Shown piece after piece: positions 16,293 through 27,785 of a stretch of DNA of 64,000 nucleotides. Location: positions 183,990 through 247,989 of the forward strand of contig NZ_SNZP01000005.1 in NCBI RefSeq assembly GCF_004363805.1. Direction: 5' to 3'. The notes under the pieces are model-generated. The model saw only the letters and a list, made by a program, of their open reading frames with translations, was not told where the DNA came from and did no database searches. Each line of letters opens with the position of its first letter. Within the stretch, counting starts at the first letter, position 1. Position numbers and translations under genes: made by a program. Origin of the DNA: Paludibacterium purpuratum (lineage in GTDB: Bacteria > Pseudomonadota > Gammaproteobacteria > Burkholderiales > Chromobacteriaceae).

Positions 16293-17505
16293 GGCATTCA
16301 GTAGGCAGTAGTTGTTCTTGACCCAGGCAATGCGCATCCGCGCGGCGCTGCAAGAAGGCCAACAATTGCTGCGAGTTTTCTTCTGGATAAATCGAGCACG
16401 TAGCGTAAAGCATTTTACCGGACGGCGCGAGTAAAGGCCAAAGTGCATCCAGCATCCGTGCCTGCTGGCGCGCAAACGAGGCAAAATCCTCCGGTCGGCG
16501 CAACCAACGGATGTCCGGATGTCGCCGTACCACGCCCGAAGCGCTGCACGGCACATCGGCCAAAATACGATCGAACGGCTTACCATCCCACCAATCCTGC
16601 GGATGGGAGGCATCGCCGGTCAGCAGCGTGGCTTGCAAGCCAAGGCGGTCGAGGTTTTCGCTCACCCGTGCCAGCCGTTCGCCATCGATGTCCAATGCCG
16701 TCAGCGCCAGGTCGGCCTGTTCAAGCATGTGGCAGCTCTTGCCGCCCGGGGCGGCGCAGGCGTCCAGAACGCGCATGCCGGCCTGCAGATCCAACCGAAC
16801 AGCCGCCTGTTGCGCCCCCCAGTCCTGCACCGACACAACCCCCTCGGAGAATCCCGGCAGCTCGCGCACCGACATTGGCCGCGCCAGCCGCACTGCGACC
16901 TCGTCCAGAGCCTCGGCCTCGATACCCGCTTCGGCCAGCCGCGCCAGGAAGGTCGGCATATCGGTCAAACGACGATTGATACGCAAGGTCATCGGCGGGT
17001 GGTTGTTATCGGCCGCGACAATGGCCTGCCAATCGGCCGGGTAGTGTTGTTGCAGTGCCTTTAGCCACCAAGCGGGATGGTTGCAGCGTGCCTCGTCGTT
17101 CTCCGCCACCGCTTGCATCAACGCCTCGCGACGACGTAAAGCATTGCGGAGCACACCGTTGACCAGGCCTTTGAAGCGGCCTCGCGCTTGCATGCCGGCG
17201 AGATGCACGGCTTCGTTGACGATGGCGTATTGAGCTGTCCGACTGTAGTAGAGCTGATAGAGCGCGACGATCAACAGATGCTCGAGAAAAGGCAGCGGAA
17301 TCGTATTGGGCACCAGTTGGCGCAGCACCAGCCGTAGTTCGGCCCAGTGCCGCATCACCCCGAAGGCGATATCCTGGATCGCACCGCGCTCCTGCGACGT
17401 CAGATTCGGCGCAGAGCGCCAACGGGCCGCCAGCGCCTCGGTGAGGTTTTTGCCGTCGGCGACCTGTTCGACCGTCAAGGCGGCCAGTTCCTGAATGCGA
17501 TGCAT
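16255..17505 (-). CDS. rsmB: 16S rRNA m5C967 methyltransferase RsmB
   Basis: The 416-residue enzyme methylates C967 of 16S rRNA. An N-terminal NusB-like RNA-binding domain (about 1-140) precedes a Rossmann methyltransferase with the SAM motif DACAAPGGKSCH. It has both catalytic cysteines, in DVPCSASG and YATCSIYPEE. The start at 17505 follows GAAGAAGG. It heads the tight cluster with DUF4390, ntrY and ntrX, and its 3' end overlaps DUF4390. Confidence 0.95.
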   Translation of the reverse strand: MHRIQELAALTVEQVADGKNLTEALAARWRSAPNLTSQERGAIQDIAFGVMRHWAELRLVLRQLVPNTIPLPFLEHLLIVALYQLYYSRTAQYAIVNEAVHLAGMQARGRFKGLVNGVLRNALRRREALMQAVAENDEARCNHPAWWLKALQQHYPADWQAIVAADNNHPPMTLRINRRLTDMPTFLARLAEAGIEAEALDEVAVRLARPMSVRELPGFSEGVVSVQDWGAQQAAVRLDLQAGMRVLDACAAPGGKSCHMLEQADLALTALDIDGERLARVSENLDRLGLQATLLTGDASHPQDWWDGKPFDRILADVPCSASGVVRRHPDIRWLRRPEDFASFARQQARMLDALWPLLAPSGKMLYATCSIYPEENSQQLLAFLQRRADAHCLGQEQLLPTECHDGFYYALLEKR

Positions 17506-17523
17506 AGACCTTCTTCAAATAGT

Positions 17524-17557
17524 CGGGCCACAGCCGGGGAAACCTTGCTGTGGCCCG
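17524..17557. repeat. Perfect inverted repeat upstream of rsmB
   Basis: CGGGCCACAGC (17524-17534) and GCTGTGGCCCG (17547-17557) form an 11-bp stem with a 12-nt loop in the gap between htpX and rsmB. A second GC-rich hairpin (CCGGGG/CCCCGG, about 17600-17618) lies nearer the htpX stop. Neither has a clear T-tract. Confidence 0.65.
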
Positions 17558-17630
17558 AATGCGGCCCATCAGAGCCTGTTCACGCCGTTTTACGGCGCCG
17601 CCGGGGATCGCCCCCCGGCGATCGAATCGC

Positions 17631-18482
17631 TTAGCTCACGCCACGTGCCATGTCCGTCAGACGAGCGATACGCTCCTCGGTACGCGGGTGCGTGCGAAAC
17701 AGATCGCCGATACCGCCTCCCGCCAACGGATTGATGATCATCATCTGCGCCGTCGCCGGATGTGCTTCGGCGGCGGGGAACGGTAAGCCCTGCGCATAAT
17801 ACTCTATTTTGCGCAACGCGGAAGCGAGCGCCAATGGGTCGCCGGAAATCTGGGCCCCACCTCGGTCGGCGTCGAACTCGCGCGAACGCGAAATCGCCAT
17901 CTGGATCATGCTGGCGGCCAGCGGCGCCAAGAGAGCAAGCAGGATGCCGGCAAGCGGATTGACCGGCCGACCGTTCTCGTCGCGCCCGCCGAAGAACAGG
18001 GCGAAATTGGCCAGGGCGGAAATGGCGCCGGCCATGGTCGCGCTAATGGTCGAGATCAGGATATCGCGGTGCTGCACGTGCGCCAGCTCGTGCGCCATCA
18101 CGCCGCGCAGCTCGCGCCGATCCAACATGCGGATGATGCCGGTCGTGGCTGCGACGGCGGCGTTTTCCGGGTTTCGCCCAGTCGCGAAGGCGTTCGGCTG
18201 TTCTTCGTGAATGACGTAGACCCTGGGCATCGGCAAACCGGCACGCTGAGCCAATTCGGCCACCAGCGAATAGAACTCCGGCGCCGTCTGTTGATCGACC
18301 TCCTGAGCGTTGTACATACGCAACACCATTTTGTCGGAGTTCCAATAAGCGAACAGATTCATGGCGCCGCCGAACAACAACGCCAGCAACATGCCGCTCT
18401 TGCCGCCGATCATGCCGCCGATCACGCCGAACAGGGCAATGATCGCCGCCATCAAGACTGTGGTTTTCAGCCAGTTATTCAT
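17631..18482 (-). CDS. htpX: HtpX-type membrane zinc metalloprotease
   Basis: The 283-residue protease has two N-terminal membrane helices (about 5-25 and 30-48). The zinc motif [10 protein letters not shown] follows MAHE, with the third ligand Glu downstream in [10 protein letters not shown], and there is a second pair of hydrophobic spans (about 145-200). HtpX degrades misfolded membrane proteins and is usually induced by envelope stress. Length and motifs are normal for the family. Confidence 0.95.
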   Translation of the reverse strand: MNNWLKTTVLMAAIIALFGVIGGMIGGKSGMLLALLFGGAMNLFAYWNSDKMVLRMYNAQEVDQQTAPEFYSLVAELAQRAGLPMPRVYVIHEEQPNAFATGRNPENAAVAATTGIIRMLDRRELRGVMAHELAHVQHRDILISTISATMAGAISALANFALFFGGRDENGRPVNPLAGILLALLAPLAASMIQMAISRSREFDADRGGAQISGDPLALASALRKIEYYAQGLPFPAAEAHPATAQMMIINPLAGGGIGDLFRTHPRTEERIARLTDMARGVS

Positions 18483-18524
18483 TGCCCGTATTTCCTCCGT
18501 AACTAAATTTTACGTTGGAGTGTT

Positions 18525-19442
18525 CTATCCCAGATGGGTTCCCGTCAGACCGGCATGGCCGGCGAGGAAATCGCGCACCGGCAAACGTCGCGCACCCGGT
18601 GCCTGCAATTCGCTCAGGCACACCAGCCCTGCACCGCAGCCGACCAGAATCCCGTCCGTATCGGCCCGCACTATCAGCCCCGGTTCGGCTGTACCCGACA
18701 ACGCTTCGGCCATCCACAGCTTCAGAGGTTCGCCATTGAGCAAGGTATGGGCGCCCGGTGCTGGATTAAAAGCGCGAATCATGCGCGCAATCGCGTCGGC
18801 GGATGCCGACCAGTCGATCAGCGCTTCCTGCTTGCTGATTTTGTGGGCATAGCTGACACCTTCGGTCGGCTGCGCCTGTGGCGTCAATGCGTCCAACTGC
18901 GACAGCGTCGCGACGATCGCCTCGGCACCCAAGCGGGTCAGACGGGCAAACAGCGTGCCACTGGTCTCCAGCGCGTCAATCTCGAGCGGGTGTCGAGTCA
19001 ACATGGCCCCAGTATCCAGCCCGGCATCCATCTGCATGATGGTGATACCGGTTTGCCGGTCGCCGGCCTGGATGGCGCGCTGCACCGGCGCCGCCCCCCG
19101 CCAGGCAGGCAACAGCGAACCGTGGATATTCAGACAGCCGCGTGCGGGCATATCCAGCACCGACTGCGGCAGAATCAGGCCATAGGCCGCCACCACCATG
19201 ACCTCGGCCCCGATCTCGCGGATCATCGCCTGCGCTTCCGGCGTCTTCAGGGTCGGCGGCTGCTCGACGCGCAGCCCGTGCTGCATGGCAACGGTCTTGA
19301 CCGCGCTGGGTTTGAGCTTCATACCGCGGCCGGCCGGCCGATCCGGTTGGGTCAGCACCAGCGGAATGTCATGTCCGGCGGCGATCAGCGCTTCCAGCGC
19401 ACAAGCGGCAAAATCCGGCGTACCGGCAAAAATCAGTTTCAT
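18525..19442 (-). CDS. fmt: Methionyl-tRNA formyltransferase
   Basis: The 305-residue enzyme formylates initiator Met-tRNA. It starts KLIFAGTPDFAACALEAL and carries the formyl-transfer signature NIHGSLLPAWRGAAPVQRAI, with Asn, His and the downstream Asp of QMDAGLDTG. The C-terminal OB-like tRNA-binding domain follows about residue 205. It lies 22 bp after def on the same strand, the usual def-fmt operon in which formylation and deformylation are co-expressed. Confidence 0.96.
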   Translation of the reverse strand: MKLIFAGTPDFAACALEALIAAGHDIPLVLTQPDRPAGRGMKLKPSAVKTVAMQHGLRVEQPPTLKTPEAQAMIREIGAEVMVVAAYGLILPQSVLDMPARGCLNIHGSLLPAWRGAAPVQRAIQAGDRQTGITIMQMDAGLDTGAMLTRHPLEIDALETSGTLFARLTRLGAEAIVATLSQLDALTPQAQPTEGVSYAHKISKQEALIDWSASADAIARMIRAFNPAPGAHTLLNGEPLKLWMAEALSGTAEPGLIVRADTDGILVGCGAGLVCLSELQAPGARRLPVRDFLAGHAGLTGTHLG

Positions 19443-19464
19443 GGGCGTTCCTGCGGGGAGGCGG

Positions 19465-19968
19465 TTACAGCGTGCGCTTTTCCAGCTTTTTCATCTTGGT
19501 GCGGATGCGGTTCTGCTTAAGCGACGACAGATACTCGACGAACACCTTGCCATCGAGATGATCGATCTCGTGCTGCAGGCAAATGGCTAGCAGGCCCTCT
19601 GCTTCCAGCTCGAAAGGCTTGCCGTCGCGTCCCAGGGCACGCACCTTGACATGCTCGGCACGGCGGACGGTTTCGTAAATGCCGGGCACCGAAAGGCATC
19701 CTTCCTCGTATTCGGTTTCACCGCTTTTCGCGATGATGACCGGATTGACGAAGGCGGTGGCGCCGTCGCGCTCCTCCGAAACATCGATCACCACCAGCCG
19801 GCGGTGCACATTGACCTGGGTCGCGGCCAGACCGACGCCCTTGGACGCGTACATGGTCTCGACCATATCATCGATCAGCTGCAAAACCTCGTCATCCACC
19901 GCTTCAATCGGCTTGGCCACTTTGTGCAGGCGTTCATCCGGGTAATGCAGGATATTGAGTAGCGCCAT
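19465..19968 (-). CDS. def: Peptide deformylase
   Basis: The 167-residue metalloenzyme removes the N-formyl group from nascent proteins. All three motifs are intact: [16 protein letters not shown] with the metal-binding Cys, and QHEIDHLDG with the HExxH metal site. The ATG at 19968 matches the conserved [13 protein letters not shown] start; in-frame ATGs at 19986 and 20001 lie upstream. It leads the def-fmt pair and is divergent from dprA. Confidence 0.95.
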   Translation of the reverse strand: MALLNILHYPDERLHKVAKPIEAVDDEVLQLIDDMVETMYASKGVGLAATQVNVHRRLVVIDVSEERDGATAFVNPVIIAKSGETEYEEGCLSVPGIYETVRRAEHVKVRALGRDGKPFELEAEGLLAICLQHEIDHLDGKVFVEYLSSLKQNRIRTKMKKLEKRTL

Positions 19969-20082
19969 CTGGCTTACAGTCTCCATTCGTTGCTTCGCCA
20001 CACCCGGGAAGCGGGGCGGCAGGTTTGAATCATCGTCGATCTACATTATATCCCGACATTCGCCGCACACTGCGAGGCAATC

Positions 20083-21189
20083 ATGACCCACCCCTCAGAC
20101 TCGTCGCTCCAGGACTGGTTGCTGGCGGCCCTGACGCCCGGCCTGGGCTCGGCCGGGATACTGGCCCTGATCCAGGCATTCGGCAGCATCGGCGCCGCGC
20201 GCCGGGCGGAGCCTGCCGCCTTGCGCCGCCATATCCGCCCCGCCGCGGCCCAGGCCTTGCAGCAGTGCATAGCGATGCCTGCCGTCGAGCAGGCACTGGC
20301 CTGGGCGCACACACCCGGCGCCTTCCTGCTCACCTTGCAAGATGCCGACTACCCGTTGGCTTTGGCACAAGCACCGTCCCCGCCGGTTCTGCTGTTCGGC
20401 CTGGGCCGGCGCGACTTGCTCGCCAGTCCCATGCTGGCCATCGTCGGTAGCCGCAGTGCCGGACCGCAAGGTTGCGCCACCGCACACGACTTCGCGGCGG
20501 CGCTGGCGGAGCACGGCTACACCATCGTCAGCGGACTCGCCAGCGGTATCGACGGCGCGGCGCACCGCGGCGCCCTGCCTTACCCCGCATCCAGCGTGGC
20601 GGTGATCGGCACCGGTATCGACCGAGTCTATCCCGCCAGCCACCGGGATCTGGCCCGGCAGCTGGCATGCAACGGCTTGGTGCTATCGGAATTTCCGCTC
20701 GGGGCAGGGCCACTGGCGCAACACTTCCCGCGCCGCAATCGCATCATCGCCGGCCTGAGCGCCGCCTGCCTAGTGGTCGAGGCCAGTGTCGAATCCGGGT
20801 CGCTGATCACCGCCCGGCAAGCCCTCGACGCCGGACGCGACGTCATGGCGATCCCTGGTGCCATCCACCATGCGCGCGCACGCGGCTGCCACCGCCTGAT
20901 CAAAGACGGTGCGGCATTGATCGAAACCGTCAACGACGTTCTCGATCAGGTCGGACGCCTATCGGCAACGCCCTACACGCCCAAGGCGCCGGACTTGGGC
21001 GGCCATCCGCTGCTCGACGCAATCGGCGCCGATACGGTCACCCTGGACGAACTGGTCGCAAGACTCGGGTTGACTGTGGCGGAGCTTTACGCGATCCTCT
21101 TGCAGCTTGAACTGGAAGGCCGAGTCGCGTCCCTGCCCGGAGGTCGTTTCCAGCGCATCGACCCGCCGCCGGTCGAATCGCCTCTATAA
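20083..21189 (+). CDS. dprA: DNA-processing protein DprA
   Basis: The 368-residue protein loads RecA on incoming single-stranded DNA during natural transformation. An N-terminal helical region (about 1-95) precedes the Rossmann-like core with AIVGSRSAG, SGLASGIDGAAH, NRIIAGLS and SGSLITARQALD. A C-terminal winged-helix domain (about 305-360) follows. The neighbours smg and topA follow on the same strand, a common order in betaproteobacteria. Confidence 0.95.
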   Translation: MTHPSDSSLQDWLLAALTPGLGSAGILALIQAFGSIGAARRAEPAALRRHIRPAAAQALQQCIAMPAVEQALAWAHTPGAFLLTLQDADYPLALAQAPSPPVLLFGLGRRDLLASPMLAIVGSRSAGPQGCATAHDFAAALAEHGYTIVSGLASGIDGAAHRGALPYPASSVAVIGTGIDRVYPASHRDLARQLACNGLVLSEFPLGAGPLAQHFPRRNRIIAGLSAACLVVEASVESGSLITARQALDAGRDVMAIPGAIHHARARGCHRLIKDGAALIETVNDVLDQVGRLSATPYTPKAPDLGGHPLLDAIGADTVTLDELVARLGLTVAELYAILLQLELEGRVASLPGGRFQRIDPPPVESPL

Positions 21190-21204
21190 AAGTAAAGTTG
21201 CACC

Positions 21205-21663
21205 ATGTTTGATGTTCTCGCCTATCTCTTTGAACAGTACCGCGACCCGGAGTCTTTCGACGATCGCAAACTGCTGACGCACCAGTTGGCGGCTGCCGGT
21301 TTCGACGACGAGGAAATCCAGGACGCGCTCGACTGGCTCGATAGCCTTTGCCACTTCTCGGACGGCGCCTTTGCCGCCGCCGATAATGCCACCGGCATGC
21401 GCATCTACAGCGACATCGAACAAAAACGACTGTCCGTCGAAGTGCGTGGCCTGCTACAGTTCCTGGAGGATCATGGCGCGTTGGGTGGCGCTCGGCGGGA
21501 AATGGTCATCGACCGCCTGCTCGCGCTCGCGGACGACGAAATCACGGTACCATCTGCCAAACTCGTCGCGCTGATGGTGTTGTGGGTGCAGAAGGCGGAA
21601 TTGCCTATTCTGCTTGGAGAGGAACTCCTGGATGCGGTGCATGGTGAGCCCACCATGCAATAA
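21205..21663 (+). CDS. smg: Smg/DUF494 family protein
   Basis: The 152-residue protein starts MFDVLAYLFEQYRDPESF and contains LTHQLAAAGFDDEEIQDALDWLD, the DUF494/Smg signature. The function is unknown; the gene sits between dprA and topA in many proteobacteria. It begins 15 bp after dprA and is followed by a terminator, so dprA-smg probably form one transcript. Confidence 0.93.
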   Translation: MFDVLAYLFEQYRDPESFDDRKLLTHQLAAAGFDDEEIQDALDWLDSLCHFSDGAFAAADNATGMRIYSDIEQKRLSVEVRGLLQFLEDHGALGGARREMVIDRLLALADDEITVPSAKLVALMVLWVQKAELPILLGEELLDAVHGEPTMQ

Positions 21664-21729
21664 CTTGTCAAGCGGGCTTGGTCGGCATACCATCGCCGGC
21701 TTTCGCGGCCATGCCCCACAGACCGTATC

Positions 21730-21763
21730 CAAGAGCGCAAGACGGCGCTCTTGTTTTATTTTT
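21730..21763 (+). terminator. Terminator after dprA-smg
   Basis: CAAGAGCGC (21730-21738) and GCGCTCTTG (21745-21753) form a 9-bp stem followed by TTTTATTTTT. It separates smg from topA. Confidence 0.85.
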
Positions 21764-21827
21764 GATAATCGCATATTGAGCACTCTGGGCCAACGACCAT
21801 ACGGCCGACTAACTGAAGAATACGAAC

Positions 21828-24113
<2,286 letters not shown>

Positions 24114-24129
24114 TCCGGCATCGCCGGTC

Positions 24130-24164
24130 AAAAAAAGCCAGTTCAGCGATGAACTGGCTTTTTT
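24130..24164. terminator. Bidirectional terminator between topA and dgkA
   Basis: AAGCCAGTTC (24135-24144) and GAACTGGCTT (24151-24160) form a 10-bp stem flanked by an A-run and a T-run. It can end both convergent units, topA and gshA-gshB-dgkA. Confidence 0.88.
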
Positions 24165-24183
24165 GCATCCTGGCCCGCCGAAC

Positions 24184-24579
24184 TCAGCCGAACAGCACGA
24201 TCGCCCACACCACCGCCAGATTGATCAGGCCGAGCAACTGCGCCGCGCTCCCCATGTCCTTAGCGCGCTTGGCCAGGGGATGGCGCTCGAGCGAAGTATG
24301 ATCCACCGCGGCCTCGATCGCCGAGTTCAACAGCTCGATGATCAACGTCGCCAGCGAACTACCGACCAACATGGCCCGCGCCAACGGCGCAGCGTGCACG
24401 AAGAAGGCCAACGGAATCAACACCGCCGCCAGCAAGACCAATTGGCGGAAAGCATCCTCGTGACGAAAGGCTGCGCGCAGGCCATCGAAGGAATAGCCCA
24501 GCGCATTGATCAACCGCACCAGGCCTGTCTTGCCCTTGTACGGGCTCTCGCGCGGCGGTACGCCATCTTGCATATTCAT
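24184..24579 (-). CDS. dgkA: Diacylglycerol kinase
   Basis: The 131-residue membrane enzyme phosphorylates diacylglycerol to phosphatidate. It has an amphipathic N-terminus and three membrane helices, with the active-site signature ELLNSAIEAAVDH near residue 84 and the preceding FRHEDAFRQ. Its start overlaps the gshB stop by one base, so it is translationally coupled to glutathione synthesis genes without an obvious metabolic link. Confidence 0.94.
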   Translation of the reverse strand: MNMQDGVPPRESPYKGKTGLVRLINALGYSFDGLRAAFRHEDAFRQLVLLAAVLIPLAFFVHAAPLARAMLVGSSLATLIIELLNSAIEAAVDHTSLERHPLAKRAKDMGSAAQLLGLINLAVVWAIVLFG

Positions 24580-25526
24580 CAGTGGTGCGCCAATTCTCGT
24601 TCCAACGCATCAATGTACAGACCGGCCACGTTCAGACCGGTCTGATCCATGATCTCGCGGAAGCAGGTGGGGCTGGTCACGTTGATTTCCGTCAGATAAT
24701 CGCCGATCACATCCAGACCGGCCAGCAGGATGCCGCGCCGCTTGAGCACGGGGCCGACCGTCTCGGCGATTTCGCGATCGCGTGCCGTCAGCTCGCGCGC
24801 CTCGCCACGGCCGCCGGCCGCCAGATTGCCTCGGGTCTCCCCGGCTTTCGGGATACGCGCCAGGCAGTAATCCACCGGCTTGCCGTCGATCACCAACACC
24901 CGCTTGTCGCCGTTGCGGATTTCCGGAATATAGCGCTGGATCATCACCGTACGCGCCCCGCGCTGGGTGATGGTCTCCAGAATCACGTTGAGATTGGCGT
25001 CATCCGGCCGCAGACGGAAGATACTATCCCCACCCATGCCATCCAGCGGTTTGACGATCGCGTCGAAATGCTGATTCACAAAGGCGTGCAACCGCCCGAT
25101 ATCGCAGGTGACCATGGTTGGCGCGATCAAATCGGGAAACTGCAGAATCGCCAGCTTCTCGTTGAAATCCCGTAGCGCCTGCCCGCTGGTGAACACCCGG
25201 CTTCCCTGTTGCTCGGCCAGCGAAAATAACTGCGAGGCGTACAGATACTCCAAATCGAACGGCGGATCCTTGCGCATCACCACAGCGTTGAAGCCGGCCA
25301 GCGGTTGGCGGTAGCAATCGCCCAACCGATACCAGGGGTCCTGCTCGCCGGTCAGCGTCAGATTCGTCGCGTCGACCATGATGCGTCCCCCCTCAAGCGC
25401 CAGATCCCGCGCCTGAGCCACGGACAGCGCGTGCCCGCGGCGCGCGGCCTCCTGCATCATGGCAAAGGTCGTGTCCTTGTAGATCTTGAACGACTGCAGC
25501 GGGTCGGCAATAAACAGGACTCTCAT
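24579..25526 (-). CDS. gshB: Glutathione synthetase
   Basis: The 315-residue ATP-grasp enzyme joins gamma-glutamylcysteine and glycine. It starts [20 protein letters not shown], contains [14 protein letters not shown], the ATP loop [13 protein letters not shown], and ends with the [12 protein letters not shown] segment that binds product. It lies 12 bp after gshA and overlaps dgkA by one base. Confidence 0.96.
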   Translation of the reverse strand: MRVLFIADPLQSFKIYKDTTFAMMQEAARRGHALSVAQARDLALEGGRIMVDATNLTLTGEQDPWYRLGDCYRQPLAGFNAVVMRKDPPFDLEYLYASQLFSLAEQQGSRVFTSGQALRDFNEKLAILQFPDLIAPTMVTCDIGRLHAFVNQHFDAIVKPLDGMGGDSIFRLRPDDANLNVILETITQRGARTVMIQRYIPEIRNGDKRVLVIDGKPVDYCLARIPKAGETRGNLAAGGRGEARELTARDREIAETVGPVLKRRGILLAGLDVIGDYLTEINVTSPTCFREIMDQTGLNVAGLYIDALERELAHH

Positions 25527-25538
25527 CGTGCCTCCTTA

Positions 25539-26822
25539 TTATTCGTAATCGGGATCCGTGGCTTCGAGTTCCCGCGCGCCGGCCAACAGCGCCAAACGGG
25601 CAATCACCCCGTAAGAGTAGAATCGGTTCTGCGGACAGTCCGGGTTGCCTTGGCGATCCGGCAGGCAGGCCGTTTCGAACGACAACGGCACAAAGTGCAT
25701 GCCCGGCGCGTTAAGGTTCTCGTCGACCCCACGACCGGTGTGCACCCGGTAGAAGCCGCCGATCACGTAGCGATCCATCATATAGACCACCGGCTCGGCC
25801 ACAGCCTCCTCGACCGTCTCGAAAGTATAGACACCTTCCTGCACGATCACTTCGGAAACGGCCAAGCCCTCCTTGACCACCGACATCTTGTTGCGCGCCT
25901 TGCGGTTCAGGCCGATCACCTCCTCCGGCGACTTGACGCTCATGACCCCCATACCATACGTACCGGCATCCGCTTTAACGATGACGAACGGATCATGCTC
26001 GATGCCCTGTTCGCGGTATTTCACCCGGATACGAGTCAGCAGATCGGACACCGTATCGGCCAGCATCTGCTCGCCCTGACGCGACTGGAAGTCGAGCCCG
26101 CCGGCGCTGGCAAACAGCGGATTGATCAGCCAGGGGTCGATGGAAATCAGTTGAGCAAAGTCTTGTGCAACCTCGTCGTACGCCTGGAAATGATGCGACT
26201 TGCGACGCACCGCCCAGCCCGCATGCAAGGGCGGCATCAAATTCTGCTCGATATTCTGCAATAGCGGCGGAATGCCGCCGGACAGATCGTTGTTCAGCAG
26301 CACCATGCAAGGATTGAAACCGTCGGCCAGCACCAGGCGATTACCCCGGCGCTCGACCGGCTCCAGGCGTACCGGTGCGCCGTTGGCGGCGGTCAACTCG
26401 GTGGCCTCGGTAATTTCGGGGTTCAGCGTCCCCAAGCGCACCTTGAGACCCGCCAGTTCGAAAATCCGCACCAGCGCGGCGACATTTTGCAGATAGTAGG
26501 TATTGCGTGTGTGGTTTTCCGGGATCAGCAACACGCTCTTGGCTTCGGGGCAGACCTTGTCCACCGCGCTCATCGCCGCTTGTACGGCCAACGGCGTCAT
26601 ATCGGTATTCAGATTGTTGAAGCCGCCAGGGAACATATTCATATCGACCGGCGCCAGCTTAAAGCCGCTATTGCGCAAATCGACCGAGCCGTAGAACGGC
26701 GTCGCATGCGCACACCATTGACTACGGAACCAGTGCTCGATTTGCGGCTGCGCCTCCAGAATGCGGCGTTCGAGCTCAAGCAAGGGTCCGTTTTGCACGT
26801 TCGACAGGTGTGGTACGGGCAT
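25539..26822 (-). CDS. gshA: Glutamate-cysteine ligase, Acidithiobacillus/beta type
   Basis: The 427-residue enzyme makes gamma-glutamylcysteine, the first step of glutathione synthesis. It is not the E. coli-type GshA. The sequence PVDMNMFPGGFNNLN, VKADAGTYGMGVMSVKS and MDRYVIGGFYRVH fit the separate family first described in Acidithiobacillus ferrooxidans. GGAGGG precedes the ATG at 26822. With gshB downstream it forms a complete glutathione operon. Confidence 0.92.
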   Translation of the reverse strand: MPVPHLSNVQNGPLLELERRILEAQPQIEHWFRSQWCAHATPFYGSVDLRNSGFKLAPVDMNMFPGGFNNLNTDMTPLAVQAAMSAVDKVCPEAKSVLLIPENHTRNTYYLQNVAALVRIFELAGLKVRLGTLNPEITEATELTAANGAPVRLEPVERRGNRLVLADGFNPCMVLLNNDLSGGIPPLLQNIEQNLMPPLHAGWAVRRKSHHFQAYDEVAQDFAQLISIDPWLINPLFASAGGLDFQSRQGEQMLADTVSDLLTRIRVKYREQGIEHDPFVIVKADAGTYGMGVMSVKSPEEVIGLNRKARNKMSVVKEGLAVSEVIVQEGVYTFETVEEAVAEPVVYMMDRYVIGGFYRVHTGRGVDENLNAPGMHFVPLSFETACLPDRQGNPDCPQNRFYSYGVIARLALLAGARELEATDPDYE

Positions 26823-27035
26823 AAAGCCCTCCTAAAGGAAGAAATACGATAGCAGTGTGTTGGGGGCGACCCCTGGATATTCAACCCTAACCGCATGACA
26901 AATCGGCATGACACGCTCGCATGCCCCTTTTTGCCACGCTATGATTGAACGCATGCCTCAAACGAATGTCATTTTAGCACCAAGCGCGGCCCGCTCGCCG
27001 GCGTCCGCACCGTGATCATCCGCATAGAGAACCCC

Positions 27036-27530
27036 ATGCCCCATCCGCAGCGCCTCTCCCCCGCCCGTTTACTCGCCTGCAGTCTTGCCTTGCTCGCCAA
27101 CTTCGCCCTGGCCGGACCGCTCGATCAAGCCGCGTTCACCGACTTGGCCGGCCGCCAGGTTCATCTGACTGACCTACGCGGCAAGACCGTGCTGGTCAAC
27201 TTCTGGGGGACATGGTGCGGCCCCTGCCGCAAGGAAATGCCCATGCTGAACGCCATGCGGCAGAAATGGCGAGGACGCAACGTCGAGGTGGTCGGCATCG
27301 CTTTGGATGAAAAAAAACCGGTTCAACAATTCATCCAACAGCAAAAAATCAACTACCCGATCTGGCTTGGCGACGAAAACACGACAGATTTACTACCACA
27401 ACTTGGCAATCCGGCCATCAGCGTGCCATTCACCCTACTTATCGACAAAAATGGGGCGATTTTGCAACGCTGGGTTGGCGAAGTCAGCGAGGCTTCGTTG
27501 AAAAAAGCACTTTCTTCGCCCGCCAAGTGA
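27036..27530 (+). CDS. TlpA-family periplasmic thioredoxin-like protein
   Basis: The 164-residue protein has a signal peptide (about 1-27, ending NFALAG) and a TlpA/ResA-like fold with the redox site NFWGTWCGPCRKEMP. The cis-Pro loop is SVPFTLLIDKNGAI. It probably reduces or isomerises disulfides in the periplasm. The ATG at 27036 is preferred; a GTG at 27012 in the same frame would add eight residues. The gene is divergent from the glutathione operon. Base composition drops towards its 3' end. Confidence 0.87.
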   Translation: MPHPQRLSPARLLACSLALLANFALAGPLDQAAFTDLAGRQVHLTDLRGKTVLVNFWGTWCGPCRKEMPMLNAMRQKWRGRNVEVVGIALDEKKPVQQFIQQQKINYPIWLGDENTTDLLPQLGNPAISVPFTLLIDKNGAILQRWVGEVSEASLKKALSSPAK

Positions 27531-27685
27531 AAGAAATTTCAAATTTTTTGATGGCCACACAAGAAAATAGCCAACAAAAACCCATTTCAATACACTCCTA
27601 AACACACAACGCCGCCAAAAAGACAACTTTGCCGGCGTTTTTCTCGCTCACGTTATTATTTCTACGTGAAGATATGTCCGCCTAT

Positions 27686-27726
27686 TTGATTTGCATCATA
27701 TAAAGATATATCGACCGTCCTATACT
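27686..27726 (+). promoter_or_regulatory. FNR-type box and promoter of the phosphoketolase gene
   Basis: TTGAT-TTGC-ATCAT (27686-27699) matches the FNR/ANR consensus TTGAT-N4-ATCAA at nine of ten positions. A -10 TATACT lies at 27721-27726, placing the expected start near 27733 and the box centre about 41 bp upstream, the class II activator position. The surrounding 27540-27785 gap is AT-rich and shows no other clear feature. Confidence 0.65.
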
Positions 27727-27785
27727 GCATTTTCACTCTACCGTCGCGACGCGTAGGCCTTCTAGCACAATTATCGGGACTCTCC

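Noticed and set aside
27541-27785. AT-rich gap before the phosphoketolase gene as horizontally acquired DNA
   Set aside because: Both flanking genes have normal composition and families, and the gap is short and holds a promoter. No integrase, repeat or tRNA junction is present.
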